Source of the DNA: Crenothrix sp. D3
Lineage (GTDB): Bacteria; Pseudomonadota; Gammaproteobacteria; Methylococcales; Methylomonadaceae
Reading direction: 5' to 3'
DNA length: 64,000 nt
Assembly (NCBI GenBank): GCA_002134785.1
Contig: MBQZ01000013.1
Location: 1 to 64,000 of the forward strand
The number at the start of each line of letters is the position of its first letter. The stretch's first letter is position 1. A program made the translations under genes and the position numbers. This document shows, in pieces, positions 1 through 8,826 of this stretch. A model generated the notes under the pieces. The model searched no databases, was not told the origin of the DNA, and saw only the letters and a program-made list of their open reading frames with translations.

Positions 1-2
1 CC

Positions 3-2225
3 AATCTAGCGACCTCGAATTTGAGTGCGACAGGGGGTAATGCCACGGGTTTAACCAACATCAATGCGACCAATGGTAATATCACTAATCTCCTTGGTAC
101 CAACGCTAATTACACCAATCTAGCGACCTCGAATTTGAGTGCGACAGGGGGTAATGCCACGGGTTTAACCAACATCAATGCGACCAATGGTAATATCACT
201 AATCTCCTTGGTACCAACGCTAATTACACCAATCTAGCTACCTCAAATTTGAGTGCGACAGGGGGTAATGCCACGGGTTTAACTAATGTCAATGCGACCA
301 ATGGTAATTTCACCAATATAAACGTAACGGGTGGCTTTACAGCAGGAAATATCACTGCGCTGAATAATGTTTCTGGCATCAATGGTAATTTCACCAATGT
401 GAATGCAACCAATGTTTCAGCAACTAATGGTAACTTTACCAATATAAACGTAACGGGTGGCTTTACAGCAGGAAATATCACTGCGCTGAATAATGTTTCT
501 GGAGTCAATGGTAATTTTACCAACCTGAATGCAACAAACAACATTACAGCAAACAACACCATTTCTGCGCCGAATGGTAATTTTACTAACTTGACTACGA
601 ATAGTATCACCGCGAATAACACGTTCACGAACAACCTGAATGCAACAAACAACATCACGGCAAACAACACCATTTCTGCGCCGAATGGTAATTTTACCAA
701 CTTGACTACGAATATTATCACGGCTAATAACACGGTTACCCGTGACCTCACTGTGACAGGAAATGCGACTTTTAACGGTGTGACTGATGTCAATGGCATA
801 CTGAATCTAACCAATGCTACCGTTATTGGCGCTCTTTCAGATCGAATCATGGGTGATTCAAAAGCACCCTTAAGTTCTAATGGTGTTACGGGTACAAATA
901 CCGTTGTCAATGGAACAGGTGCAGTAATTACTTATAAACAGGCGCTTACTCAAACCGTTGTGGCTAATACGACGATTGGTAATCGACTGACTGGCACGCA
1001 GTATCAGACTAAAGTCGCTGGTAATGAGTTCATAGATGGTAATCTCTATGTCAATGGTGATAGCGCGTTTGTCGGAACGACATCGGCGACCTCAACAGTT
1101 GATGCCAGTAAAAATCTCGCTAGCAGTAAACTTATTAATGCGACAACAGGTGTTATTGGTCAAATAGGTATTACCACCAATACGCCTGTGACTGATGTAC
1201 AAACGGGACTTACTAGCACAGAAGCTGTTGCTTCTGTTACTTTGACGAACGGTTATGGTCATACACATGGTATACAAGTGTTTGAAGATAGAACGCAAAT
1301 AACAGGGGGTACAGCTTCTAACGCATTTACCTTAGACAATAATGCGATTAGTTTATCAGGCAACATTAATGGTGCGCTGGCTAGCAACGGTGTTACGGGA
1401 TTAACTGGGACTGTTGGTGCTGGTGGTGTGTCAGTTCTGACTACAGCGGCGACTGTCGCAGCAGGTACAACGATAGGTGATCGATTAACTGGCGTGCAGT
1501 ACCTTAATGAAATCAATGGTAATACGCTGGTTGATGGTAATTTATATGTCAATGGCGATACTAATTTTGTCGGCAAGAATGGAGCGACTTCAACAGTGGT
1601 CGGTGATCCTGGCACCAGTAAACTAGCCAATGCTAATAGAGGTGTAACAGGGCAAACAGGCGTTGTAATGAAAGGAACACCAGTCGTTGATCCTGTGACA
1701 GGTTTTGCAATTCCTGCCTACGAGTCGGTCGCATCGACTACCTTGACTAACGGTGTCGGTCAAACCAATGGTCTGAAAGTGTACGAAGATAGAACCGAGT
1801 TGACAGGTGGTACACAACAGTCCGCTAAATTAACCATGAACGATAATGGTGCGACCTTTAGTAATTCTAATGGCGCACCTGCAAAAGTCACAGGGGTTGC
1901 TGATGGTACAACGAAGTACGATGCAGTCAACTTTGGTCAATTACAAGGGACAGCAGCTGCGCTATCAGATGATATGAATAATATTGCTCAGCGTGCTTAC
2001 AGCGGTATTTCACAAGCCTCGGCGATGGCTGCTATTCCAGCACCGATGGCAGGACATCATTACTCCGTCGGTATGGGTAGCGGGTTTTATGCGGGTCAAC
2101 AAGCAATTGCCTTTGGTGGTAAAGCGGATGTCGGTGAACATATTCGCTTAAGTGCTGCAATGGGTACTGGCTTTGGTAGCACCAGTCAAATGAGTGCCAA
2201 TACAGGCGCGGCTTTTAGTTGGTAA
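3..2225 (+). CDS. Trimeric autotransporter adhesin (YadA-type), 3' part
   Basis: The gene runs in from the left edge; the frame is open from base 3, so the N-terminus and signal peptide are missing. The visible start is built of 38-residue units (114 bp, at 21-134, 135-248 and a third that diverges from 249). These and the following stretch are full of N-X-T motifs (NAT, NIT, NYT, NFT). Two related modules follow, each with a DGNLYVNGD core and a VYEDRT or VFEDRT core. The C-terminus has the stalk-anchor motif DAVNFGQL and then about 90 residues ending in FSW, which matches a YadA-type outer-membrane anchor. Such proteins are trimeric adhesins that export their own passenger. A terminator follows directly. 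The family call is firm; the ligand is unknown. Confidence 0.85.
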   Translation, partial: NLATSNLSATGGNATGLTNINATNGNITNLLGTNANYTNLATSNLSATGGNATGLTNINATNGNITNLLGTNANYTNLATSNLSATGGNATGLTNVNATNGNFTNINVTGGFTAGNITALNNVSGINGNFTNVNATNVSATNGNFTNINVTGGFTAGNITALNNVSGVNGNFTNLNATNNITANNTISAPNGNFTNLTTNSITANNTFTNNLNATNNITANNTISAPNGNFTNLTTNIITANNTVTRDLTVTGNATFNGVTDVNGILNLTNATVIGALSDRIMGDSKAPLSSNGVTGTNTVVNGTGAVITYKQALTQTVVANTTIGNRLTGTQYQTKVAGNEFIDGNLYVNGDSAFVGTTSATSTVDASKNLASSKLINATTGVIGQIGITTNTPVTDVQTGLTSTEAVASVTLTNGYGHTHGIQVFEDRTQITGGTASNAFTLDNNAISLSGNINGALASNGVTGLTGTVGAGGVSVLTTAATVAAGTTIGDRLTGVQYLNEINGNTLVDGNLYVNGDTNFVGKNGATSTVVGDPGTSKLANANRGVTGQTGVVMKGTPVVDPVTGFAIPAYESVASTTLTNGVGQTNGLKVYEDRTELTGGTQQSAKLTMNDNGATFSNSNGAPAKVTGVADGTTKYDAVNFGQLQGTAAALSDDMNNIAQRAYSGISQASAMAAIPAPMAGHHYSVGMGSGFYAGQQAIAFGGKADVGEHIRLSAAMGTGFGSTSQMSANTGAAFSW
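21..300 (+). repeat. 114-bp in-frame tandem repeat in the adhesin gene
   Basis: Two almost identical 114-bp units start at 21 and 135, and a third starts at 249 and diverges after about 50 bp. Each encodes 38 residues starting LSATGGNATG. The DNA near-identity suggests recent expansion and likely copy-number variation. The array continues past the left edge, so the total copy number cannot be read here. Confidence 0.9.
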
Positions 2226-2270
2226 GTTGTTGTCTATAACAGTGATTTGCTAAAGCCAATCGCTCTATTG

Positions 2271-2298
2271 AAAGCCTCGATTTATCGGGGCTTTTTTT
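2271..2298 (+). terminator. Intrinsic terminator after the adhesin gene
   Basis: A 10-bp stem (AAAGCCTCGA paired with TCGGGGCTTT, with one G-U pair) closes a 4-base loop and runs into a T tract. It starts 45 bp after the adhesin stop codon. Confidence 0.85.
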
Positions 2299-2375
2299 CG
2301 CCTTATAATTAACGCGATAGATACCCGTTACGCTTTCCTATACAATCAAACTGTCTTCAAGGAGTTGGGCTGTTT

Positions 2376-3104
2376 ATGTTAAAGAATCATTTTATTAAGC
2401 AACTGTACAATAGTTTCCTCGATCTCGTGCCGATTCTTGCTGTTGTGCTGGTGTTTCAGGTTCTGATTATTAAACAACCTATTAACGATGTTGCCAGCTT
2501 AATCATCGGCACGCTGTTTGTTGTTTTGGGGTTGGCGTTATTTATTCAAGGGCTGGAACAAAGTCTGTTTCCACTGGGTGAATCAATGGCTTACGCGTTT
2601 GCGCGTAAGGGCAGTTTATTCTGGCTATTGACCTTCGCTTTTTGCTTGGGATTTGGTACAACCGTTGCAGAACCCGCACTGATTGCTATTGCCGCAGAAG
2701 CTGCCGACATTGCCAGCAAAGGTAATATTATTGCTCACAGTAGCGAAGCTAAAAGCAGTTATGCCTTAGGTTTGCGTATCACGGTTGCCTTATCGGTTGG
2801 CTTTGCAATTTTAGTCGGCGTGTTAAGAATTATCCGTGGCTGGCCATTGTATTACCTCATTATTGGCGGCTATTGCGGCATAATTCTCATCACCCCCTTC
2901 GCACCTGCTGACATTATCGGTATCGCTTATGATTCAGGTGGCGTAACGACTTCTACGATTACCGTTCCATTAGTTACTGCGTTAGGCGTGGGTTTAGCAA
3001 CGGCGATTAAGGGACGCAATCCGATGATAGACGGTTTTGGTTTAATTGCGTTCGCCTCATTAACGCCCATGATTTTCGTCATGGCTTATGGAGTCATACG
3101 ATGA
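2376..3104 (+). CDS. DUF1538 membrane protein, first subunit
   Basis: This 242-residue, very hydrophobic protein has about seven predicted membrane spans. It shows the DUF1538 signatures: AEPAL in a glycine-rich stretch (about residue 100) and [20 protein letters not shown] (about residue 188). An AAGGAG ribosome site lies 11 bp upstream of the ATG. It overlaps the next gene, a second DUF1538 protein, by 4 bp (ATGA). From memory, a DUF1538 pair from Halomonas (UmpAB) was reported as a two-component cation/proton antiporter; I infer a similar ion-transport role. Membership of the family is firm, the function is not. Confidence 0.75.
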   Translation: MLKNHFIKQLYNSFLDLVPILAVVLVFQVLIIKQPINDVASLIIGTLFVVLGLALFIQGLEQSLFPLGESMAYAFARKGSLFWLLTFAFCLGFGTTVAEPALIAIAAEAADIASKGNIIAHSSEAKSSYALGLRITVALSVGFAILVGVLRIIRGWPLYYLIIGGYCGIILITPFAPADIIGIAYDSGGVTTSTITVPLVTALGVGLATAIKGRNPMIDGFGLIAFASLTPMIFVMAYGVIR

Positions 3105-3880
3105 TTGCGTGGTTGACGCATTTTGCTTTAGCCCTGTTGGCAACCTGCCGCGATGTATTACCGATTGCGGTGATTATCATCGGTTTTCAATTGCTGGTGA
3201 TTCGTAAACCCTTAGCTAATCCTAAAAAAACTGCGATTGGTTTTGTCTATGTGTTGTTGGGGATTGCTTTTTTTCTCGAAGGGCTGGATATGGCGTTGTT
3301 TCCACTGGGAAAATTAATGGCTAAGCAATTGACTAGCGCGGAATTTTTGGGTATTAACCCGCATGAATATGTTCTGAGTTGGCAAGCGTATTTCTGGGTG
3401 TATGTATTTGCTGCGAGTATTGGTTTTGCAACGACCTTAGCCGAACCCTCTTTATTAGCAGTGGCAATTAAAGCTGAACAAATTTCAGGCGGCACCATTC
3501 AAGCATGGGGTTTACGCATTGCGGTTTCTATTGGCGTGGCATTTGGTATTGCATTGGGGACGTTCCGCATTGTTACGGGCATAGAACTGTATGTTTTTAT
3601 CGTTATCGGTTATGTGCTGGTGCTGATACAAACACTATTCGCGCCTAAATTTATCATTGGTTTGGCTTATGATTCAGGTGGTGTAACAACTTCAACCGTG
3701 ACCGTACCGTTAGTCACTGCATTAGGTTTAGGCTTGGCGCAAGCAGTTCCTGATCGCAATCCATTAATAGATGGTTTTGGCTTAATTGCTTTTGCCAGTT
3801 TATTCCCTATTATCACTGTGTTAGGTTACGCACAACTTGCCGCGTGGCGTAGTAAGCGTAGTCTTTCCTCTAAATCTTGA
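3101..3880 (+). CDS. DUF1538 membrane protein, second subunit
   Basis: This 259-residue integral membrane protein is a paralogue of the upstream gene. It shares the AEPSLLAVA motif (about residue 117) and the block [20 protein letters not shown] (about residue 190). It overlaps both neighbours by a few bases, which implies translational coupling and a 1:1 complex. The shared block suggests duplication of one ancestral half-transporter. The next two genes encode a P-II-like and a CBS protein, which in other transport systems sense nucleotides, so the pair is probably a regulated transporter. The substrate is not visible from sequence; a monovalent cation is my inference. Confidence 0.75.
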   Translation: MIAWLTHFALALLATCRDVLPIAVIIIGFQLLVIRKPLANPKKTAIGFVYVLLGIAFFLEGLDMALFPLGKLMAKQLTSAEFLGINPHEYVLSWQAYFWVYVFAASIGFATTLAEPSLLAVAIKAEQISGGTIQAWGLRIAVSIGVAFGIALGTFRIVTGIELYVFIVIGYVLVLIQTLFAPKFIIGLAYDSGGVTTSTVTVPLVTALGLGLAQAVPDRNPLIDGFGLIAFASLFPIITVLGYAQLAAWRSKRSLSSKS

Positions 3881-3888
3881 GTGAAATT

Positions 3889-4239
3889 ATGCACTTTAAA
3901 TTAATTATTGCCTTCGTTGAAGACGACAAAACCGATTTGGTACTGGATGCAGCGCGTGAAAGCGGCGCGAAAGGTGCAACGGTGATTAATCATGCGCGTG
4001 GTGAAGGCATGAAACAATCGAAAACTTTCTTTGGCTTAACACTCGATACACCGAGAGACGTATTATTGTTTTTAGTTGAAGAACGTTTAAGTCGCCATAT
4101 TTTAGAAAAAATCGCCAAAGCAGGGGAGTTTGATAGTAAAGAAGGTGCAGGGATTGCCTTTAAAATTGATGTTGAGGATGCGATTGGTATCACGCAACAA
4201 GTGGAAAAATTAACTCAAGAATTGGTCAATGAATTATGA
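3889..4239 (+). CDS. P-II-like signalling protein
   Basis: This protein of about 116 residues has the P-II fold pattern: strand FKLIIAFVED, helix VLDAARESGAKGATVINHARG with the T-loop region after it, then LFLVEERLSRHILEKIAKAGEF. It lacks the classical GlnB uridylylation context, so it belongs to the P-II-like group linked to transporters. A TTG start at 3877 is possible, but the ATG at 3889 gives the usual MHFKLIIA beginning. It overlaps the CBS gene by 4 bp. P-II-like proteins usually bind a nucleotide and gate a membrane partner; here the DUF1538 pair is the obvious partner (inference). Confidence 0.75.
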   Translation: MHFKLIIAFVEDDKTDLVLDAARESGAKGATVINHARGEGMKQSKTFFGLTLDTPRDVLLFLVEERLSRHILEKIAKAGEFDSKEGAGIAFKIDVEDAIGITQQVEKLTQELVNEL

Positions 4240-4640
4240 ATGAGCCAAAAATTATTCGTGTTAAAGACGTGATGAAATCATCATTTTCGCGTATAGAAGC
4301 AACTGCCACTATCAGTGACGCGCTAAAAGAAATGAAAGCGGCAGGGACATCGGTATTAATTGTTAATAAGCGTCATGATGATGACGAGTACGGTATGATT
4401 ACCTCAGGCGATATAGCGCGGCAGGTGCTGGCAAAAGACCGCGCTCCTGACAGAGTCAATGTTTATGAAATTATGACTTGTCCCGTGATTCAAGTGCGTC
4501 CTGAGATGGATATACGCTACTGTTCACGGTTATTTGCAACTTATAATTTGGTGCGTGCGCCTGTAGTCGAACATGGAAAAGTCATCGGCATGGTGAGTCC
4601 TAATTCACTGGTATTGGATGGTTTATATCAAATCTGTTGA
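4236..4640 (+). CDS. CBS-domain pair protein
   Basis: This protein of 134 residues is made of two CBS motifs. The first covers about residues 8-65 (VKDVMKSSFSRIEATATISD, then YGMITSGDIARQVL) and the second about 75-132 (VYEIMTCPVIQVRPEMD, then VIGMVSPNSLVLDGL). A CBS pair forms a Bateman module that typically binds AMP, ATP or a related nucleotide. It starts in the ATGA overlap with the P-II-like gene and is the last gene of the DUF1538 operon, so it is likely a second nucleotide-sensing subunit of that transporter. An inverted repeat follows 10 bp after the stop. Confidence 0.8.
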   Translation: MNEPKIIRVKDVMKSSFSRIEATATISDALKEMKAAGTSVLIVNKRHDDDEYGMITSGDIARQVLAKDRAPDRVNVYEIMTCPVIQVRPEMDIRYCSRLFATYNLVRAPVVEHGKVIGMVSPNSLVLDGLYQIC

Positions 4641-4650
4641 AATCAATACT

Positions 4651-4682
4651 AACGACTGAGGTTTTTAAAGCCTTAGTCGTTA
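4651..4682. terminator. Bidirectional hairpin between the CBS gene and mmoR
   Basis: The repeat AACGACTGAGG pairs perfectly with CCTTAGTCGTT across a 9-base loop. It sits between the 3' ends of the converging CBS gene and mmoR. There is no long T run on the plus side, so it is a plausible but not ideal two-way terminator. Confidence 0.6.
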
Positions 4683-6485
4683 TCAAGCGTTTTTTAACCC
4701 ACACGTCACAACGCCTTCCCTATTTAAACCAAATCGTTCCATTTTTTTATAAAGTGTTGTACGAGTAACTCCCAATTTTTTAGCTGCCAGTGAGATATTG
4801 CCGCCGCAATTTTTAAGCGTGGTTTTGATACCGTAAAACTCCCAATCGGTTAAACTCATAGACACCGATTCATCTATCCGTGGATTAACAAAGTGAGTGT
4901 TACCCAAATTAAATTGCTGTATTTCAGCAACAAAATCAATTGGCAAATCCTGTAAGTTAATGACTGAGCCACTTGCCGTATAAAAAGTAGAGCGAATGAC
5001 GTTAATTAATTGGCGAATATTGCCTGGCCAAGGATGTTGTTCAATTAAACTGATGACTTCTGGAGAAATTTGTAGCCGACCATCGTCGGCAATGGTGTTC
5101 ATTTCTCGTTGTAAAATATGATGAATAATTGACTTTTTATCAGGGCGGTCGCGTAAGGGTAATAAATGAATCTGCGCGCCATTTAAACGATAATACAAAT
5201 CACGCCGAAAGCGACCTGCTTCAACCGCTTCCAATAACTTTACATTGGTTGCTGCAACCACTTGCACATCAACGTGAATAGATTTATTACCGCCAACTGG
5301 CATAAATTCAGAGGTTTCTAGCACACGCAATAAGGTGGATTGCAAATCAAAACTCATGTCGCCAATTTCATCAAGAAACAAAATACCTTTGTCAGCCAGC
5401 ATGAATTTACCCAGCTTACCGCTTGATTTTGCTCCCGTAAAACTGCCTGATTCATAACCAAATAATTCGCTTTCAATTAAATCACGCGGAATGGACGCGC
5501 AATTAATGGCGATAAGTGGTGCGTCTTTTCGTGGCCCTGCTTCTCTTAGCAATCTAACAAAATGATCTTTACCTACGCCTGATTCGCCCGTAATTAAAAT
5601 CGGTACTTTGTAATGCTGTAACTTGACGGCTTTTTTAATGAGCGCGTCTAATTCTGTGGAAATCTCTGAATTATTCAGCGGCAGCGGGATTTTTTTGGCA
5701 GGATTAAAGTGAATTTTTTCCAATACCCGTTCTTGTGCTGCTGTATTTTGGGCTAAAGGCAAATTGGTATTTACCAGTACACAAATTAAATGCAAAAACG
5801 CAAACAGCGAATTCATACTTTCTTGGTAATCGCTGATTAAACCAATGATGGCGATTAATTCCCCCGCCTCATTAAGCAACGGGTAGCCCACGGTAGTAAA
5901 GGGATGTAGCACATTGAGGAAATGTTCCATGCCTTGAAAGGCAACGGGTTTTTTAAGGATAGCTGTTGTGCCGATGCCGTTGTTGCCTAAAACCGATTCA
6001 GACCACACGCTCCCTGCAAGGTGCATTTGCGTCATAAAGGTATTCGGTAATTTTTGTTCACCTAGTGCATAAAGTAATCTGCCATCGGCAGTGGTTAGCA
6101 CCATCATCATGCCTGCGTCTTGCAAAGCAGTATGAAAGTTGTTGCTAAGGTGTTTAATGAGTTCTTTGATGTGCGTGGCTGGATTAGCCTGTTCAACAGG
6201 TGCCGCGATAATGGGATAGTCGTCCCAATTAGCGTAATGACCTAACGGTAAATGATAGTCATCAAGACACCGTTCCCACGCATCCCTGACTTCGGGTCTA
6301 ACCCAATCGTGTTGCTCAGGAACAGAGCGGGTTTGATTCATCCATTGCCACGCTTGTATGGGTCTATCTATTTCAAATTCAACCCTGTGTCTAAGCAATA
6401 AGGTTTCATGGATTAGCTTTATTTTGTGCGGTGATTTGAGTTCTATATCCATTTTCACTCTATTATTTTGGTGTTGAAACATCAT
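4683..6485 (-). CDS. mmoR: MmoR, sigma-54-dependent activator of sMMO
   Basis: This 600-residue enhancer-binding protein has an AcoR/FhlA-like GAF region (about 100-235, with WSESVLGNNGIGT) and an AAA+ domain. Walker A is GESGVGKD at 300-307, the sigma-54 contact loop is GSFTGA at 347-352 (a variant of GAFTGA), and Walker B is GILFLDEIGD near 367. A Fis-type helix-turn-helix lies at about 563-585 (GNISLAAKKLGVTRTTLYKK). In other methanotrophs MmoR activates the sigma-54 promoter of mmoX, and such a promoter is present here at 14834-14849. It lies behind mmoG but beyond a strong terminator, so it likely has its own promoter. The mmoQ/mmoS genes are not next to it. Several in-frame ATGs near the start leave the N-terminus uncertain by about 12 residues. 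Confidence 0.9.
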   Translation of the reverse strand: MMFQHQNNRVKMDIELKSPHKIKLIHETLLLRHRVEFEIDRPIQAWQWMNQTRSVPEQHDWVRPEVRDAWERCLDDYHLPLGHYANWDDYPIIAAPVEQANPATHIKELIKHLSNNFHTALQDAGMMMVLTTADGRLLYALGEQKLPNTFMTQMHLAGSVWSESVLGNNGIGTTAILKKPVAFQGMEHFLNVLHPFTTVGYPLLNEAGELIAIIGLISDYQESMNSLFAFLHLICVLVNTNLPLAQNTAAQERVLEKIHFNPAKKIPLPLNNSEISTELDALIKKAVKLQHYKVPILITGESGVGKDHFVRLLREAGPRKDAPLIAINCASIPRDLIESELFGYESGSFTGAKSSGKLGKFMLADKGILFLDEIGDMSFDLQSTLLRVLETSEFMPVGGNKSIHVDVQVVAATNVKLLEAVEAGRFRRDLYYRLNGAQIHLLPLRDRPDKKSIIHHILQREMNTIADDGRLQISPEVISLIEQHPWPGNIRQLINVIRSTFYTASGSVINLQDLPIDFVAEIQQFNLGNTHFVNPRIDESVSMSLTDWEFYGIKTTLKNCGGNISLAAKKLGVTRTTLYKKMERFGLNREGVVTCGLKNA

Positions 6486-6558
6486 TCAAAAAACGATGAA
6501 AATAAGCGATTCCGTCTAATTTTTTGTGGAATTTATAATAAGAGAATCAGAATAACAA

Positions 6559-6599
6559 AATAAAAAAAATAGGCAATGTGGCATGATGCCGCATTGCCT
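6559..6599 (-). terminator. Intrinsic terminator after mmoG
   Basis: On the minus strand a 12-bp stem (AGGCAATGCGGC paired with GCCACATTGCCT, one wobble) closes a short loop and is followed by a run of eight T. It lies 190 bp beyond the mmoG stop and upstream of mmoR. It should end the sMMO transcript and uncouple mmoR from it. Confidence 0.85.
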
Positions 6600-6788
6600 G
6601 TATTCCAAATGAAAAGAGGAATAGAAGGAGCTTCTTTGGGGAAGCTATAGCTAGGAAGATAAAGCACAATGATTGCCTGAAGTTGATTGTACTCAGGTTA
6701 GCAATGTTTGGTGTACTGAAGTTGCAAGATGTAGAGACAGTGCAATGCACCTTTCTCTACATGGGTTGTGTGCAACATCAGTGAAATT
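6600..6788. other. Spacer between mmoG and its terminator
   Basis: This stretch lies between the mmoG stop codon and the terminator hairpin. I see no supported gene in it. The open frame on the minus strand here has no family features. It would form the 3' untranslated region of the mmo transcript. Confidence 0.5.
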
Positions 6789-8474
6789 TTATAATCTGGG
6801 GTCTTCGCGCGTTGCTGCTGCCCATTCTGGCGAATAACCAGCCATAATGGATAAGTCGGGGACATTCATCACTACGGCTTCGGTGGTGATTAACGTTGTT
6901 ACCACGCTCACTGCATTGCGCAATGCCAAACGCATGACTTTCACTGGATCAATAATGCCGATGTCCAAAAAATTGCCGTAAAGTTGTCGTTGCGTATCAA
7001 TGGTTAAATGCTCATCGTCACTGGCATTTAAGCGAGCAATAACAGTTTCTGGATTCAATCCTGCATTGCGCGTGACACTTTCCAACGGTGCAACCAGTGC
7101 CAATTTCAGAATATTAATGCCCTGTTGTTGCTCGGCATTTTCGGCAATCACGCTATCAAGCATTTTGATACAACGAAACAACGCGACACCGCCGCCTGCC
7201 AGTACGCCTTCTTCCAGTGCGGCTTTAGCCGACATATAAGCATTTTCTATGCGCACCATGCGCTCTTTGATTTCAAAATCAGCCAGACCGCCGACACTGA
7301 ACACGCCTGTTTTAGCGGCTAATAGTGCAATACGATCTTCTAATTCGTCAAAATCGTGTTTATTGCCTGAGGCTGAACCTTCGCCGGGTTTTATTGCCAG
7401 AATAAAGTCGGCTTGGGCGCGTAGTGTCTCAATGCGTTGTTTAGCAAGTTGTTTATCACCTTTCGCACCGATGATGGTAATGCTGGTTTCTGTAACGACG
7501 ACGCGTTCTGCTTGCCCCAGCATATCCAAAGTAACGTGTTCTAATTTTGGGCTGCTGTAATCATCTAAAATCGCCTGTCCGCCTGTTAATAAAGCCAAAT
7601 CTTTGAAGCGGTCAAGTCGTCTATCACCAAACCCAGAAGGCTTAACGGCAACGACTTTAAACACGCCCTGCGTCAGATTGAGCAATAAGCCCGTCAAGGC
7701 TTTATCAATGACATTTTCGGCAATAATGAGCAATGAGCGTCTTTCTGCTCTGACTTCTTCCAATATCGGAATTAAATCCATTAAATCCTTGATTTCCCGG
7801 TCATAGAGCAGGATATACGGATTATCGAGTACCGCTTCTGCACGGGTTTTATCGGTAATAAAATACGGTGATAAATAACCTTGTTCATAGTGTATGCCAT
7901 CGACAATAGCCAGTTCATCTTCGCGTCCATTGCCCAATTGAAAAGTGAGTTGACCTTCAAGTCCCAGCTCGTTCAGAGCGTGAGCCAATAATTGTCCTAC
8001 TTTGGGTTCATTCTTAGTGGCAACCGCCGACATTTTTTCAATCCAATCGTCGGTTACGCCTGTCACCGCTTTATCCAACAACCGTTTTTCCACCAGAGCC
8101 AACGCTAAATCCAAGCCTTTTTTCAATTGCAAGGGATGAAAGCCTGCTGCGACACTACGCACGCTTTCATGAGCCAATTTTTGTGCCAACACAATAGCCG
8201 TGGTTGTACCGTCACCGACTTGTCGAGACACTGCGCCTGCCACATCACGCAACATTCGCGCCCCCAAATCAGCGATTCGATCATCAAAATTAATTGATCT
8301 GGCAACCGTTACGCCATCGCGGGTAAACACAGGCATAATGCCAGCGGTACGATGCTGAATCATCACCGCAGGGCCTGCACTGCCCATCGTCACAATAGCC
8401 GCGCGTGCCACACTGTCAATGCCGTATATCATTCTCGAAAGAGCTTCGGGATTATAAATAATTTGTTTGCTCAT
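6789..8474 (-). CDS. mmoG: MmoG, GroEL-like chaperonin of the sMMO cluster
   Basis: This 561-residue group I chaperonin homologue keeps the ATPase motif GDGTTTA (about residue 87) and the equatorial block LEEGVLAGGGVALFR (about 415). It is longer and more divergent than housekeeping GroEL. The C-terminus ends REDPRL instead of the usual GGM tail, and no groES is adjacent. In M. capsulatus and Methylosinus the equivalent gene beside mmoR is needed for sMMO expression, possibly by folding MmoR or the hydroxylase. It begins 18 bp after the 98-residue gene and is probably cotranscribed with the mmo genes; a strong terminator follows. The ribosome site is weak. Confidence 0.92.
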   Translation of the reverse strand: MSKQIIYNPEALSRMIYGIDSVARAAIVTMGSAGPAVMIQHRTAGIMPVFTRDGVTVARSINFDDRIADLGARMLRDVAGAVSRQVGDGTTTAIVLAQKLAHESVRSVAAGFHPLQLKKGLDLALALVEKRLLDKAVTGVTDDWIEKMSAVATKNEPKVGQLLAHALNELGLEGQLTFQLGNGREDELAIVDGIHYEQGYLSPYFITDKTRAEAVLDNPYILLYDREIKDLMDLIPILEEVRAERRSLLIIAENVIDKALTGLLLNLTQGVFKVVAVKPSGFGDRRLDRFKDLALLTGGQAILDDYSSPKLEHVTLDMLGQAERVVVTETSITIIGAKGDKQLAKQRIETLRAQADFILAIKPGEGSASGNKHDFDELEDRIALLAAKTGVFSVGGLADFEIKERMVRIENAYMSAKAALEEGVLAGGGVALFRCIKMLDSVIAENAEQQQGINILKLALVAPLESVTRNAGLNPETVIARLNASDDEHLTIDTQRQLYGNFLDIGIIDPVKVMRLALRNAVSVVTTLITTEAVVMNVPDLSIMAGYSPEWAAATREDPRL

Positions 8475-8492
8475 GGTTTTCTGTCTATGCCT

Positions 8493-8789
8493 TTAATTTA
8501 GAACACACAACATTAATGTATGGCCCACTTTCACTCGCGTATCATGGGTACGAGAACTATGCGCCCACACACGAATCAGTGATCTGTCCCAGTAATCCAG
8601 CGTGATTCTGAAAAATTTCTCTTCTTCCTCAGATAACGCTTGTTGCCAGAACTCTTTTAATTCCTCAACACGAACAACCCCCAGTTTTTCAGTGATTTCG
8701 CGTTCTTCAATCGCTAACTTTCTAATGGTTTCATCCAGTTGTATGACCATGTCATGGAGAAACGCTTCGTCTTCGGGCTTTATGCTCAT
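8493..8789 (-). CDS. Unrecognised 98-residue protein in the sMMO cluster
   Basis: I do not recognise this protein. Its first 60 residues are strongly charged and look helical, possibly a short coiled coil (LDETIRKLAIEEREITEKLG). The second half is less polar, with FFRITLDYWDRSLIRVW and a C-terminus VKVGHTLMLCVLN. There is no signal peptide or membrane span. It lies in line with the BLUF gene (37-bp gap) and mmoG (18-bp gap) on the same strand, so it is probably part of the same transcript. No clear Shine-Dalgarno sequence precedes the ATG, which leaves some doubt about the start. It could be a small partner of the BLUF protein or an sMMO accessory factor; this is speculation from position only. 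Confidence 0.6.
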   Translation of the reverse strand: MSIKPEDEAFLHDMVIQLDETIRKLAIEEREITEKLGVVRVEELKEFWQQALSEEEEKFFRITLDYWDRSLIRVWAHSSRTHDTRVKVGHTLMLCVLN

Positions 8790-8826
8790 TTCAAATAAAC
8801 ACCATAATCAAAAACGCCACTGATAT

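Noticed and set aside
21-300. Regular repeats that could suggest a CRISPR array
   Set aside because: Units are 114 bp, directly adjacent, in frame and coding, with no spacers. They are adhesin repeats.
224-910. Long minus-strand open frame of 228 codons opposite the adhesin repeats
   Set aside because: It is antisense to repetitive adhesin coding sequence, and its own repeats mirror that sequence. The sense protein has a clear family anchor domain.
6547-6750. Minus-strand frame of 67 codons between mmoG and mmoR
   Set aside because: It spans the intrinsic terminator and shows no family pattern. It is not supported as a gene.
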